A stretch of DNA of 64,000 bases from contig NZ_CP076563.1 of the NCBI RefSeq assembly GCF_044357945.1, positions 558,001 to 622,000 on the forward strand. Reading direction: 5' to 3'. Below, in pieces: positions 33,918-42,371 of this stretch (position 1 is the stretch's first letter; each line of letters begins with the position of its first letter). A model generated the notes under the pieces. It searched no databases. It was given only the letters and a program-made list of their open reading frames with translations, and was not told the origin of the DNA. A program made the position numbers and the translations under genes. This DNA is from QAND01 sp003150225 (GTDB taxonomy: Bacteria; Bacillota; Clostridia; Christensenellales; QAND01).

Positions 33918-36161
33918 CTAAAACATGCTCAGGGGATCGACCTCCACCACCGGACGACGGCTCCCTCCGTCCTGCTCCTCCAGAATGCGGTACAGCTCGT
34001 CAAGAACCGTCTCCAATCCTGGAAGGCGCATGAGCTTGATCAGCACATGGCTCCGGTACTCCCCGCCCCGCTTCGCCATAGGCGCCGGCCCCTGTTTTAC
34101 GTCCAAGGGTTCGATTCCCCTCTGCTCCAGCAGGGAAAGGCAGGCTTCTCCCGCCCGCCGGGCGGCCTCCAGCACCTCCCGTTCCTCTCCGGTATACAAT
34201 CCCCGAATAAAGACGGAAAAAGGCGGAAACTGCGCGATCTTTCTATTGAGAATCTCCTCCCGGTAGAACGCGGCGTAATCCTGATTGGCGGCGTGCTGGA
34301 TGGCAAAGTGGTCGGGATTATAGGTCTGTACCACCACATCTCCCGGCGCCTGGGCTCTGCCCGCCCGACCCGCCACCTGGGTGATGAGCTGGAAGGTCCG
34401 CTCAGGACTTCGGTAATCGGGGAAGTATAGGGCGGAATCCGCTGCCATCACCCCCACCAGGGTGACGTTGGCAAAATCCAGGCCCTTGGCGATCATCTGG
34501 GTGCCCACCAGGATGTCCGCCTCCCCTCGCTGAAAGCGTCCCAATATCTTTTCATGGGCATTCTTGCCCCGGGTGGTGTCGTAGTCCATCCGAAGGACCC
34601 TGGCCTCTGGAAAGCGCTCCTTGACCTGCTCCTCCACCTGCTGGGTCCCGATGCCAAAATGCTTTAGATACGCCTTGCCGCATTCCGGACACACCGAGGG
34701 AATGGGGATGGTCTCCCCGCAATAGTGACACCGAAGGTAATCCCCGTTCCTCCCCCTGTGATAGGTATAGGATACCTCACAGTGGGGGCATTTGATCACA
34801 TGGCCGCAGCCCCGGCACATGACAAACTTAGCATAACCCCGAAGGTTGATGAACAGCATCATCTGCTCCCTACGATCCAGCCGGTCCCGGATCAACTCGC
34901 TGAGCTTTCCCGAAAAGACGCTGCGGTTGCCCGCCATCAATTCCTCCCGCATGTCGCAGGTGTACACCCGGGGGAGGGTGCTCTCCCCAATGCGGCTGGG
35001 CAGAGTCAAAAGCTCCATCTCCCCCCGGTTGACACAGCGGTAATAGGCATCCACCGAGGGGGTGGCGCTGCCCAGGATGAGGGGCGCCCCCGCCGCGCGG
35101 CACCGCCACCGGGCCACCTCCCGGGCGTCATATCGGGGCCTGATCTCGCTGCGATAGCTCTGTTCATGCTCCTCATCGATGACCATGAGCCCGATGTCCT
35201 CCACCGGGGCAAATACCGCCGATCGGGCGCCGATCACCACCCGGGCCTCCCCCCGGCGGATGCGGGCCCATTCATCATACCGCTCCCCCACCGAAAGCTG
35301 AGAGTGGATTACCGCCACCGTATCCCCAAAACGACTCCGAAACCGGGATACCATCTGGGGCGTCAAAGAAATCTCCGGAACCAGGACAATGGCCCCCTTG
35401 CCTCGATTGAGCGTCCTTCCAATGGCGTCCAGATACACCTCGGTCTTGCCGCTGCCGGTAATACCGTGAAGCAGGAACACCCGGCCACTTTCCTCCTCCA
35501 TAGCAACAGCAATCCGACCGGCAGCGGCTCGTTGCTGCTCCGTCAAGGGGGGCGCGCTGTCCCGAACCACGCGCCCCGCTCCGAAGGGCAGGCGGCGAAC
35601 CGCCTTCTCCTCCATAACCACGGCGCCCCGCTTCACCAGGGGCGCCAACCCGCTTTTCGCTTTGGGACAGACGGCATAAAGATCCCCAGAAGGGATCTCC
35701 TGCACCTGGGCCAGCATCTCCAGGGTGGCGTACTGGCTGGGAGCACGGCGCTGGGTGTATGCCAAAAGGGTCTCCAGCTCTTCCCCTTCCATGACCAGTC
35801 TAGCCACCGGAATGCGCTTTTCCCGAACCCGCTGCCCCCGCATCTGTGCGGGGATCATCAGCCGCAGAGCCTCGCTCATGGTACAGTGATAGACTTCCGC
35901 CACCTGCTTTGCCAAATCCATCTGCTCAGCGGTAAAGGCCGGAAAGGGATCTTCCTTCCGGAGGATCTCCTTGACCCGTTGGGGATCATAGGTGCAGTCA
36001 AGGCTCAGGGTCACCACATATCCCTCGGTGACACCGTTACCCCTGCCAAAGGGCGCCAGCACCCGCTGGCCCAGGGTCAGCTCCATCCCTTCCGGCACCC
36101 GGTATTCAAAAACGCGATCCACGCTGCTGTGGGCTATATCAACAATCACATGGGCATACAA
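33918..36161 (-). CDS. priA: Primosomal helicase PriA, TTG start
   Basis: 747 residues. N-terminal 3'-DNA-binding domain, Walker A GITGSGKTEVYL (about 236), DEEH, and the zinc-binding insert with paired Cys (CRGCGHVIKCPHC, CHYCG, CPECG). PriA reloads the replisome at forks. TTG at 36161 has GGAGG 7 nt upstream. No ATG fits. Confidence 0.97.
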   Translation of the reverse strand: MYAHVIVDIAHSSVDRVFEYRVPEGMELTLGQRVLAPFGRGNGVTEGYVVTLSLDCTYDPQRVKEILRKEDPFPAFTAEQMDLAKQVAEVYHCTMSEALRLMIPAQMRGQRVREKRIPVARLVMEGEELETLLAYTQRRAPSQYATLEMLAQVQEIPSGDLYAVCPKAKSGLAPLVKRGAVVMEEKAVRRLPFGAGRVVRDSAPPLTEQQRAAAGRIAVAMEEESGRVFLLHGITGSGKTEVYLDAIGRTLNRGKGAIVLVPEISLTPQMVSRFRSRFGDTVAVIHSQLSVGERYDEWARIRRGEARVVIGARSAVFAPVEDIGLMVIDEEHEQSYRSEIRPRYDAREVARWRCRAAGAPLILGSATPSVDAYYRCVNRGEMELLTLPSRIGESTLPRVYTCDMREELMAGNRSVFSGKLSELIRDRLDRREQMMLFINLRGYAKFVMCRGCGHVIKCPHCEVSYTYHRGRNGDYLRCHYCGETIPIPSVCPECGKAYLKHFGIGTQQVEEQVKERFPEARVLRMDYDTTRGKNAHEKILGRFQRGEADILVGTQMIAKGLDFANVTLVGVMAADSALYFPDYRSPERTFQLITQVAGRAGRAQAPGDVVVQTYNPDHFAIQHAANQDYAAFYREEILNRKIAQFPPFSVFIRGLYTGEEREVLEAARRAGEACLSLLEQRGIEPLDVKQGPAPMAKRGGEYRSHVLIKLMRLPGLETVLDELYRILEEQDGGSRRPVVEVDPLSMF

Positions 36162-36187
36162 ATACGATCCTCCCTTTCTCCATAAAA

Positions 36188-36212
36188 TAGAAGCACCCGA
36201 GGGTGCTTCTCA
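36188..36212 (-). terminator. Terminator after coaBC
   Basis: Hairpin AGAAGCACCC/GGGTGCTTCT followed by ATTTTAT on the minus strand; separates the yicC-coaBC operon from priA. Confidence 0.8.
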
Positions 36213-36216
36213 CCAG

Positions 36217-37407
36217 CTAGATCAGCGTCGCGATCTCGTCCAGCACCGCGGCGGCCACATCCTCTTTTTGAGCCAGCGGCACCTCTCGGCGTCCCCCGCC
36301 CCGTTTTAGAATGGTCACGATGTTGGTATCGCTGTCAAAGCCCGCACCCGCCTGGGTCACATCGTTGGCAACGATCATATCCAGCTTTTTTCGCTGCAGC
36401 TTTTCCTCCGCATAATCCACCACCTGGTTGGTCTCGGCGGCGAATCCGACCACAACCTGATCCTTCTTCCGCTCCGCCACCTGGGAAAGGATATCCGGGT
36501 TCTCAACCAGCTGAATGGTATCCAGATCATGTTGGGTTTTCTTTACCTTGAAATCAAAAACCTCCTTGGCCCGGAAATCCCCAGGGGCCGCCGCCTTGAT
36601 GAGCACATCGCAGCCATCGAACTCCCGCAGAACCGCGTCCCGCATCTGGGCTGTGGTCTCCACCAGAATAGACTCAACCCACAAAGGCGGCTCCACCGCC
36701 ATGGGGCCGTGAATCAATACCACTTGCGCCCCCCGCCGGCGGGCCTCCCGGGCGATGGCGACTCCCATCTTCCCACTGCTGCGGTTGCTGATGTACCGCA
36801 CGGGATCGATGGGCTCCCGGGTAGGGCCGGCGGTAACCACCACCCGCTTCCCGGCAAAGTCCTTCTTCTCATAGAGCAAGTCCAACACCCGCTCCACGAT
36901 AACCTGTGGCTCCTCCATACGGCCGTATCCAACGTCCCCGCAGGCTAAGAAGCCCTTGCCCGGGCCCACCACATCCGCGCCCCGGTCCACGAGAATCCTC
37001 ATGTTGTCCTGAACAGCAGGATGCTCCCACATCTTTTCGTTCATAGCAGGAGCCACGCAGATGGTGGCCTCGGTGGCCATCACGGTGGTGGAGAGCATAT
37101 CATCGGCGATGCCATGGGCCATCTTTCCGATGATATTGGCAGTGGCCGGCGCGATCAAGAACACATCGGCCCGCTTGGCCAGGGAGATGTGCTCCACCTC
37201 AAACCGCACCTTTTCCGCAAACATGTCCACAGCCACGGCGTGTCCCGTCAGGGTTTCGAAGGTCAGGGGCGCGATGAACTCCGTGGCGTGTTCCGTCATA
37301 ATAACGTATACCTCCACCCCGGCTTTCCGCAGACGGGACGCGATCTCCGCCGACTTATAGGCGGCAATTCCTCCCGTTACCCCCAATACCACGGTCTTTT
37401 TTTCCAT
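36217..37407 (-). CDS. coaBC: Phosphopantothenoylcysteine decarboxylase / synthetase
   Basis: 396 residues. CoaC flavoprotein half (1-185) with GVTGGIAAYKSAEI, the PAMNEKMWEHPA (PXMNXXMW) motif and the redox Cys in GFLACGDVGYGRM; CoaB half with TAGPTREPIDPVRYISNRSSGKMG and KxKK-like lysine region. Two steps of coenzyme A synthesis. Last gene of the yicC operon. Confidence 0.97.
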   Translation of the reverse strand: MEKKTVVLGVTGGIAAYKSAEIASRLRKAGVEVYVIMTEHATEFIAPLTFETLTGHAVAVDMFAEKVRFEVEHISLAKRADVFLIAPATANIIGKMAHGIADDMLSTTVMATEATICVAPAMNEKMWEHPAVQDNMRILVDRGADVVGPGKGFLACGDVGYGRMEEPQVIVERVLDLLYEKKDFAGKRVVVTAGPTREPIDPVRYISNRSSGKMGVAIAREARRRGAQVVLIHGPMAVEPPLWVESILVETTAQMRDAVLREFDGCDVLIKAAAPGDFRAKEVFDFKVKKTQHDLDTIQLVENPDILSQVAERKKDQVVVGFAAETNQVVDYAEEKLQRKKLDMIVANDVTQAGAGFDSDTNIVTILKRGGGRREVPLAQKEDVAAAVLDEIATLI

Positions 37408-37410
37408 GGA

Positions 37411-37617
37411 TTATTTCAGTCCTTCCCTACGCTCGCAGGTCACTTTCCCCTCATAGATCTCCTGAATCGCGATGCTGACCGGCTTGATAAACTGCTCTTC
37501 CGTCAGCTGCGGATCCCCCGACACCAACTGGCGGGCCCGCTTCGCGGTTTCCACCACCAGGGTATAGCGGCAATCCACGGTCTTCAGCAGCTCGTTGATG
37601 GGCGGATAGATCATCAT
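37411..37617 (-). CDS. rpoZ: RNA polymerase omega subunit
   Basis: 68 residues, YPPINELLKTVDCRYTLVVETAKRARQL, the standard Firmicute omega. It overlaps the gmk stop by 4 bp; AGGAGG lies in the last gmk codons. Confidence 0.95.
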   Translation of the reverse strand: MMIYPPINELLKTVDCRYTLVVETAKRARQLVSGDPQLTEEQFIKPVSIAIQEIYEGKVTCERREGLK

Positions 37618-38192
37618 ATGGCATTCCTCCTAGAACCTTTGTATTCTTCAATGATATGCAAAATCTCTTGGACGCAATCGTCCAAGTTGTCGTTGATCAC
37701 GGTATAGTCGTACCATGGAGCCAGCTCCATCTCCCGAACGGCGGTAGCAAGACGCTTTTGAATCTGCTCCTCGGTCTCGGTGTTTCGGCCCCGGAGCCGC
37801 CGCTCCAACTCCTCCCGGTCGGGCGGCATCACGAAGATCATCAAAGCCTCGTCCATGGCCTTTTTGACGTTCATCGCTCCCACCACATCGATATCCAGGA
37901 AGACATCCCGGCCCTCGTCCATCATCCGCTCCACGAATTTCCGGGGCGTGCCGTATTTGTTCATACCAAATACATCGGCATATTCCAGAAACTCCTGGTT
38001 TTCAATCATCCGCACAAACTCCTCCTCGGAGATGAAGAAATAGTCCTTCCCCTCCACCTCTCCGGGGCGCATGGCCCGGGTGGTGCAGGAAACCGATAAG
38101 ATCCCTCTGGGAAGCTTCTCCAGCAGTGCTTTTATAATGGTCCCTTTGCCGGTACCCGAAGGCCCGGATATCACAACCAGCGCGCCCCGCAT
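37614..38192 (-). CDS. gmk: Guanylate kinase
   Basis: 192 residues. P-loop GPSGTGKGT, SCTTRAMRPGEVEGKDYFF GMP-binding region, DIDVVGAMNVKKA. ATG follows AGGAGG, 2 bp after remA. Confidence 0.98.
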   Translation of the reverse strand: MRGALVVISGPSGTGKGTIIKALLEKLPRGILSVSCTTRAMRPGEVEGKDYFFISEEEFVRMIENQEFLEYADVFGMNKYGTPRKFVERMMDEGRDVFLDIDVVGAMNVKKAMDEALMIFVMPPDREELERRLRGRNTETEEQIQKRLATAVREMELAPWYDYTVINDNLDDCVQEILHIIEEYKGSRRNAI

Positions 38193-38194
38193 GG

Positions 38195-38458
38195 CTAATC
38201 CTCCTGCAGATCCGCGGATTTATCATCCATGCGGTTGGCCACGGTTTCGGGCTGGATGGCGGACAGCACCACATGGTCGCTGTCCATGATGACCACGGCT
38301 CGGGTACGGCGGCCGTAGGTTGCGTCTACCAGCATGCCCCGGTCCCGGGCGTCCGAAATGATCCGCTTGATGGGAGCGGATTCCGGACTCACAATGGCAA
38401 TAACCCGCCCCGCGGACACGATATTGCCAAATCCAATGTTGATCAATCGAATACTCAT
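38195..38458 (-). CDS. remA: RemA-family (DUF370) regulator
   Basis: 87 residues, INIGFGNIVSAGRVIAIVSPESAPIKRII, the complete RemA/YlzA signature. RemA in Bacillus is a DNA-binding activator of matrix and osmoprotection genes that forms large ring assemblies. Located between yicC and gmk as in Bacillus. Confidence 0.95.
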   Translation of the reverse strand: MSIRLINIGFGNIVSAGRVIAIVSPESAPIKRIISDARDRGMLVDATYGRRTRAVVIMDSDHVVLSAIQPETVANRMDDKSADLQED

Positions 38459-38485
38459 ATGACCTCCAAATCATTCCCCTCGGGG

Positions 38486-39361
38486 CTATTCGATGTTCTG
38501 TACCTGTTCCCGAATCTTCTCAAGCTCACTCTTTAAAAGAATCACCGCCCGAGCGATCTCCCCGTCGTTGCACTTGCTGCCGATGGTGTTGACCTCCCGA
38601 TTCATCTCCTGGACGATGAAATCCAATTTACGGCCTACCGGCCCCGCAAGAAGCAGCGTCTCCCGAAACTGGGCCAGGTGACTTCCCAAACGCACCAGCT
38701 CCTCGTCGATGTTCCGCTTCTCGGCCACAATGGCCGCCTCCATCAGCACCCGCTGCCGGAGGGTCTCGTCAGCCTGGATGAACTCCTGTAGCTTATCCAA
38801 TAGACGCTGCCGGTTGGCCTCATCCACCACAGGGGCATTTTGGCGCACAACCTCCACCGCCTCTGCCACGGTATCCAGCTTTTGTAGCATATCCTCCTGG
38901 ATGCGCCCGCCCTCAGCGCTTCGCATTTCCACCAGCTGAATAAGGGCGGCCCCGGCTGCCTCCTGGATCAGTGCCTCCACCGCGCCAAGGTCCTCCTCCC
39001 GCTCGGTGGTGGTCAATACGCCGTGAAATCCGGCAATATCCATAAGGCCGGGTTGGTATCCCACCCCCAGATCCCGGGAAAGCGACCGCAGGGCCGACAA
39101 ATAGGCTCCCGCCAAAGCGGCGTCGCATTGAACATCGGTGCGATCCTCCCGGTTGTTGCGGTAACTTACCGAAAGATCCACCTTACCCCGGTCGCAATGG
39201 GCGGATACCAGCCGTCGGAGGGACTCCTCCAAAACGGAGATACGGCCGGGCATCCGGATGTTTAAATCCAGAAACCGGCTGTTGACGCTCTTTACTTCAA
39301 TGGTGGCCTCCCGGCCCTCCCGGCTGGCATAGCCTCTGCCGTACCCCGTCATACTCTTCAA
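38486..39361 (-). CDS. yloC: YicC/YloC-family endoribonuclease, TTG start
   Basis: 291 residues, (M)KSMTGYGRGYASREG, then the conserved end FIVQEMNREVNTIGSKCND. The TTG at 39361 is favoured because family members keep 2-3 residues before SMTGYG and GGAG lies 10 nt upstream. YicC proteins are RNases acting on small RNAs and mRNA. First gene of the operon to coaBC. Confidence 0.93.
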   Translation of the reverse strand: MKSMTGYGRGYASREGREATIEVKSVNSRFLDLNIRMPGRISVLEESLRRLVSAHCDRGKVDLSVSYRNNREDRTDVQCDAALAGAYLSALRSLSRDLGVGYQPGLMDIAGFHGVLTTTEREEDLGAVEALIQEAAGAALIQLVEMRSAEGGRIQEDMLQKLDTVAEAVEVVRQNAPVVDEANRQRLLDKLQEFIQADETLRQRVLMEAAIVAEKRNIDEELVRLGSHLAQFRETLLLAGPVGRKLDFIVQEMNREVNTIGSKCNDGEIARAVILLKSELEKIREQVQNIE

Positions 39362-39398
39362 ATCAGCCCAACTCCATGATCGGTTTTATGAGTAAAAC

Positions 39399-39426
39399 AT
39401 TATACCATATTTATAATTCAGGACAA
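39399..39426 (-). promoter_or_regulatory. Promoter of the yloC-coaBC operon
   Basis: TTGTCC (39421-39426), 16 bp, TATAAT (39399-39404) on the minus strand. Confidence 0.7.
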
Positions 39427-39428
39427 AG

Positions 39429-40418
39429 TTATTTGAACAATTTATAGATTTCATCGGGCCGAGGCGGGCCAAAGGTGCGTTCTACTCCATCCTTACACTG
39501 GATGGTAAAGCCCGCCTCCGCGGCTTCCGCCCGTCCGATCTGGGCCGCGGGAATTCCCGCGGCCATCAAAGCGTCCATAACCTCCTGGGGCCGCGGGCTG
39601 GCAATGAGCATGCTCCCCGAGCTGATGAGCCGCAGCGGATCGATTGCAAATTCCCGGCAAAGATCCAGGGTCAGATCCAGAACCGGAATCTGGCTCTCAT
39701 CCAAGGCCGCACCGCAGCCCGCTGCGGAACAGACCTCGTGCACCGCTCCCAGCACGCCCCCTTCGGTAATATCGTGCATGGCGCAGGCGCCCGCCCGGGC
39801 TGCGATCATGCCGTCGGGCACCACGCTGAGCATGGCCTTAAGCTGATCCACCTGCCCCAAACGCTGGAAGGTAACGGCGGACACCGCCCGATCATAGAAC
39901 TCGCTGCACATCATGATGGTACCTTCAATACCAGCATATTTGGTGATAATGAGGCCGTCCCCCGGCCGTACATCCCTGCTTTGAACCAAGCCATGGCGGG
40001 GACATTTCCCAAAAGCGGTTCCCGAAACCACGATGCGGTTTACGGCGTCTGTAATCTCGGTATGTCCTCCGATAACCTCGATGTTCACCTCGCTGGCAGC
40101 CTCGGACACCTGCTCCATAATATCGGCAATGGCGTGCTCAGGGGTATTTTCCGGTGCTAAAATGGTGATCACCATGGCAACCGGTTCCCCGCCGCAGGCA
40201 GCGATATCATTGCAGTTGATGTGAACGGCGATCCGTCCCACGTCGCTGTTGGGCACCGTTACGGGATCGGTACTGACCACGCATAGATCCCCCATCAAAT
40301 CCAGAGCGCCACAGTCCTCACCTACCCCAGGACGGAGAACCACCTCCTCCCGGCGGGGCTGCAGCTTGCTCAAAACATCGGCAACCAGCCGGTCGCTGTC
40401 CATCTTCCCAATTCTCAT
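39429..40418 (-). CDS. AIR-synthase-fold protein, HypE-like
   Basis: 329 residues with the PurM-type two-domain fold: GVGEDCGALDLMGD (ATP site), HINCNDIAACGGEP, VIGGHTEITDAVN, HDITEGGVLGAVHEV. Closest in style to HypE/AIR synthase. It lacks the C-terminal PR(I/V)C Cys of true HypE (ends PDEIYKLFK) and the Sec/Cys site of SelD, and no hyp or hydrogenase genes are near. The substrate is therefore unknown. It overlaps ligA by 4 bp. Confidence 0.85.
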   Translation of the reverse strand: MRIGKMDSDRLVADVLSKLQPRREEVVLRPGVGEDCGALDLMGDLCVVSTDPVTVPNSDVGRIAVHINCNDIAACGGEPVAMVITILAPENTPEHAIADIMEQVSEAASEVNIEVIGGHTEITDAVNRIVVSGTAFGKCPRHGLVQSRDVRPGDGLIITKYAGIEGTIMMCSEFYDRAVSAVTFQRLGQVDQLKAMLSVVPDGMIAARAGACAMHDITEGGVLGAVHEVCSAAGCGAALDESQIPVLDLTLDLCREFAIDPLRLISSGSMLIASPRPQEVMDALMAAGIPAAQIGRAEAAEAGFTIQCKDGVERTFGPPRPDEIYKLFK

Positions 40419-42370
40419 AAAGCCGTCTCATCCCCCAACATGGATAAAAACTCGTCCTCGGTCAAGACCTCAATGCCCAGCTCCTGGGCCTTTCTTAGCT
40501 TGCTGCCGGCCCGTTCCCCGGCCACCAGTAAATCGGTCCCCTTGCCCACAGCGCTTTGGACGTTGGCGCCATGGCCCTCGGCCAGCGCCTGAATCTCAGA
40601 ACGGGTATATCGGGAAAGGGAACCGGTAAACACCACGTTACGCCCACTCAAAAGCCCCGTTTTCTTTTTATCATACACCGGAGCGATCCCCTGATCCAAG
40701 AGTTTTTGCAGATTCTCCCGTTTGCCTTCGTCGGCAAAATACCCAGCGATGCTGCGGGCCACTACGTCTCCCACGTCCCGAATGGCAAGAAGCTCCTCCT
40801 CTGAAGCCGCCATCAGAGCCGTAAGGCTGCCATAATGATCCGCCAGATCCCGGGCGGTTTTTCTGCCCACGTTGGGGATCCCCAGCGCCGAGAGAAACGC
40901 TCCCAGCTCGGGATGTTTGCTGGCCTCAAGGGCCGCAAGCAGGTTATCCGCCTTTTTATCCTTAAATCCCGGCAGCCCTAAGAGCTCCTCCCGGGTCACT
41001 CGGTAGAGCTCATAGGGAGCGGTAACCCCCAAATAATCCATCAGCAGCGCGATGGTTTTCTCGCTGAGGCCTTCGATATCCATGCCGTGCTTGCTGGCAA
41101 AATGAGACAACTCATAGAGTTTCTGCTGACGGCAGGAATCGGTATTGGTGCAAAAGACGTTGGCTCCCCGCTCCTCCACCGGGCTACCGCAGAAGGGGCA
41201 GGTCTCGGGGGTCAAGATGGGCTCTCCCCCATCGTCCACCGTACCCATGATCTCGGGGATCACATCGTTGCTGCGGCGGACCCATACGGTACTGCCCAGC
41301 TTAACTCCCTTCCGCTGGATATCTCCGGGATTGTTCAGTGTGGCGTGGGATACCGTGATCCCCCCAATATCCACCGGCGTCAGATGCGCCAGCGGAGTCA
41401 GTTTTCCGGTTCTGCCCACGTCCCAGCTCACCCCAATCACCTGGGTAGTGGCTTCCTCAGCCTCAAACTTGATCGCCATGGCCCAACGCGGGAATCGGTC
41501 CGTGTGCCCCAGGGCCTCCCGCTGGGCATAGTCCACCACCTTGGCCACTACACCATCGATGAGAAAGTCCAATTGATGGCGGCGCTCCCCCACCTCCATG
41601 GCCGCCTGAAACAGCGCTTTCGGGTCATGATACACCCCCAGGTCGGGCGGAGTCTTGAAATGGTTCTCCCGTAAAAAGGCCTCCATCTCCTCCTGGGATT
41701 GAAAGCTTTTGTCCTCGATATAGCCCACGTTATAGAAAAAAGCGTCTAAGTTCCGTCGGGCCGTCTCCTTCGGATCCAGATTCCTAAGGGCTCCTGCCGC
41801 ACCGTTGCGGGGGTTCTTCAGGGGCTCCTGGGCCTCCTGGTTATACCGTTCAAAGGCAGAAATGGGCATAAATCCCTCCCCTTGAACCTCAAAAATCCCC
41901 TTGTATTCCACCGAAAGCGGCACCGATTTGATGGTCCGTACCTGGCTTAGGATGCCCTCCCCCACAAGGCCGTTGCCCCGGGTTGCAGCCTGAACCAGCC
42001 GGCCATCCTCGTAGGTCAGATTGATGGTCAACCCGTCGAACTTGTGCTGCAGGGCATAGGCCACATCCGCCCCATCGGGCAGCAGACGGCGAATCCGTGC
42101 GTCCCACTCCAAAAAATCCTCCTGGGTCTTCACCTTATCCAGGCTCCAGAGCCTAGCCCGGTGGGGATAGGGCTCAAACCGGGCCAAAGGCTGTCCTCCC
42201 ACCCGGGTGGTGGGGGAGTTTGGCAGGACCGTTCCAGTCTTCCGTTCCAGCTCGATCAGCTCGTCAAAAGCGGCGTCGTATTCCCCATCGGTAACCGACG
42301 GGTCGTCCAGCACATAATATTGATAGGCATACCGGTTCAGCCGGTCCACCAGCTCCTGCATTCGTTCCAT
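40415..42370 (-). CDS. ligA: NAD-dependent DNA ligase
   Basis: 651 residues. Adenylation lysine in HKFDGLTI (about 107), OB fold, Cys4 zinc finger (CPFCGSPVEERGANVFCTNTDSC, about 400), helix-hairpin-helix repeats and a C-terminal BRCT domain (RNVVFTGSLSRYTRSEI). Essential replicative ligase. One base above pcrA, cotranscribed. Confidence 0.98.
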   Translation of the reverse strand: MERMQELVDRLNRYAYQYYVLDDPSVTDGEYDAAFDELIELERKTGTVLPNSPTTRVGGQPLARFEPYPHRARLWSLDKVKTQEDFLEWDARIRRLLPDGADVAYALQHKFDGLTINLTYEDGRLVQAATRGNGLVGEGILSQVRTIKSVPLSVEYKGIFEVQGEGFMPISAFERYNQEAQEPLKNPRNGAAGALRNLDPKETARRNLDAFFYNVGYIEDKSFQSQEEMEAFLRENHFKTPPDLGVYHDPKALFQAAMEVGERRHQLDFLIDGVVAKVVDYAQREALGHTDRFPRWAMAIKFEAEEATTQVIGVSWDVGRTGKLTPLAHLTPVDIGGITVSHATLNNPGDIQRKGVKLGSTVWVRRSNDVIPEIMGTVDDGGEPILTPETCPFCGSPVEERGANVFCTNTDSCRQQKLYELSHFASKHGMDIEGLSEKTIALLMDYLGVTAPYELYRVTREELLGLPGFKDKKADNLLAALEASKHPELGAFLSALGIPNVGRKTARDLADHYGSLTALMAASEEELLAIRDVGDVVARSIAGYFADEGKRENLQKLLDQGIAPVYDKKKTGLLSGRNVVFTGSLSRYTRSEIQALAEGHGANVQSAVGKGTDLLVAGERAGSKLRKAQELGIEVLTEDEFLSMLGDETAL

Positions 42371-42371
42371 A

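Noticed and set aside
34725..36185. 486-residue open frame opposite priA
   Set aside because: Antisense to a certain gene, rich in Pro/His/Gly as expected from GC-rich codon bias in the opposite strand; no motif or ribosome site.
39429..40418. SelD or functional HypE as name for the AIR-synthase-like gene
   Set aside because: The catalytic Cys/Sec of SelD and the C-terminal Cys of HypE are missing, and no partner genes are near.
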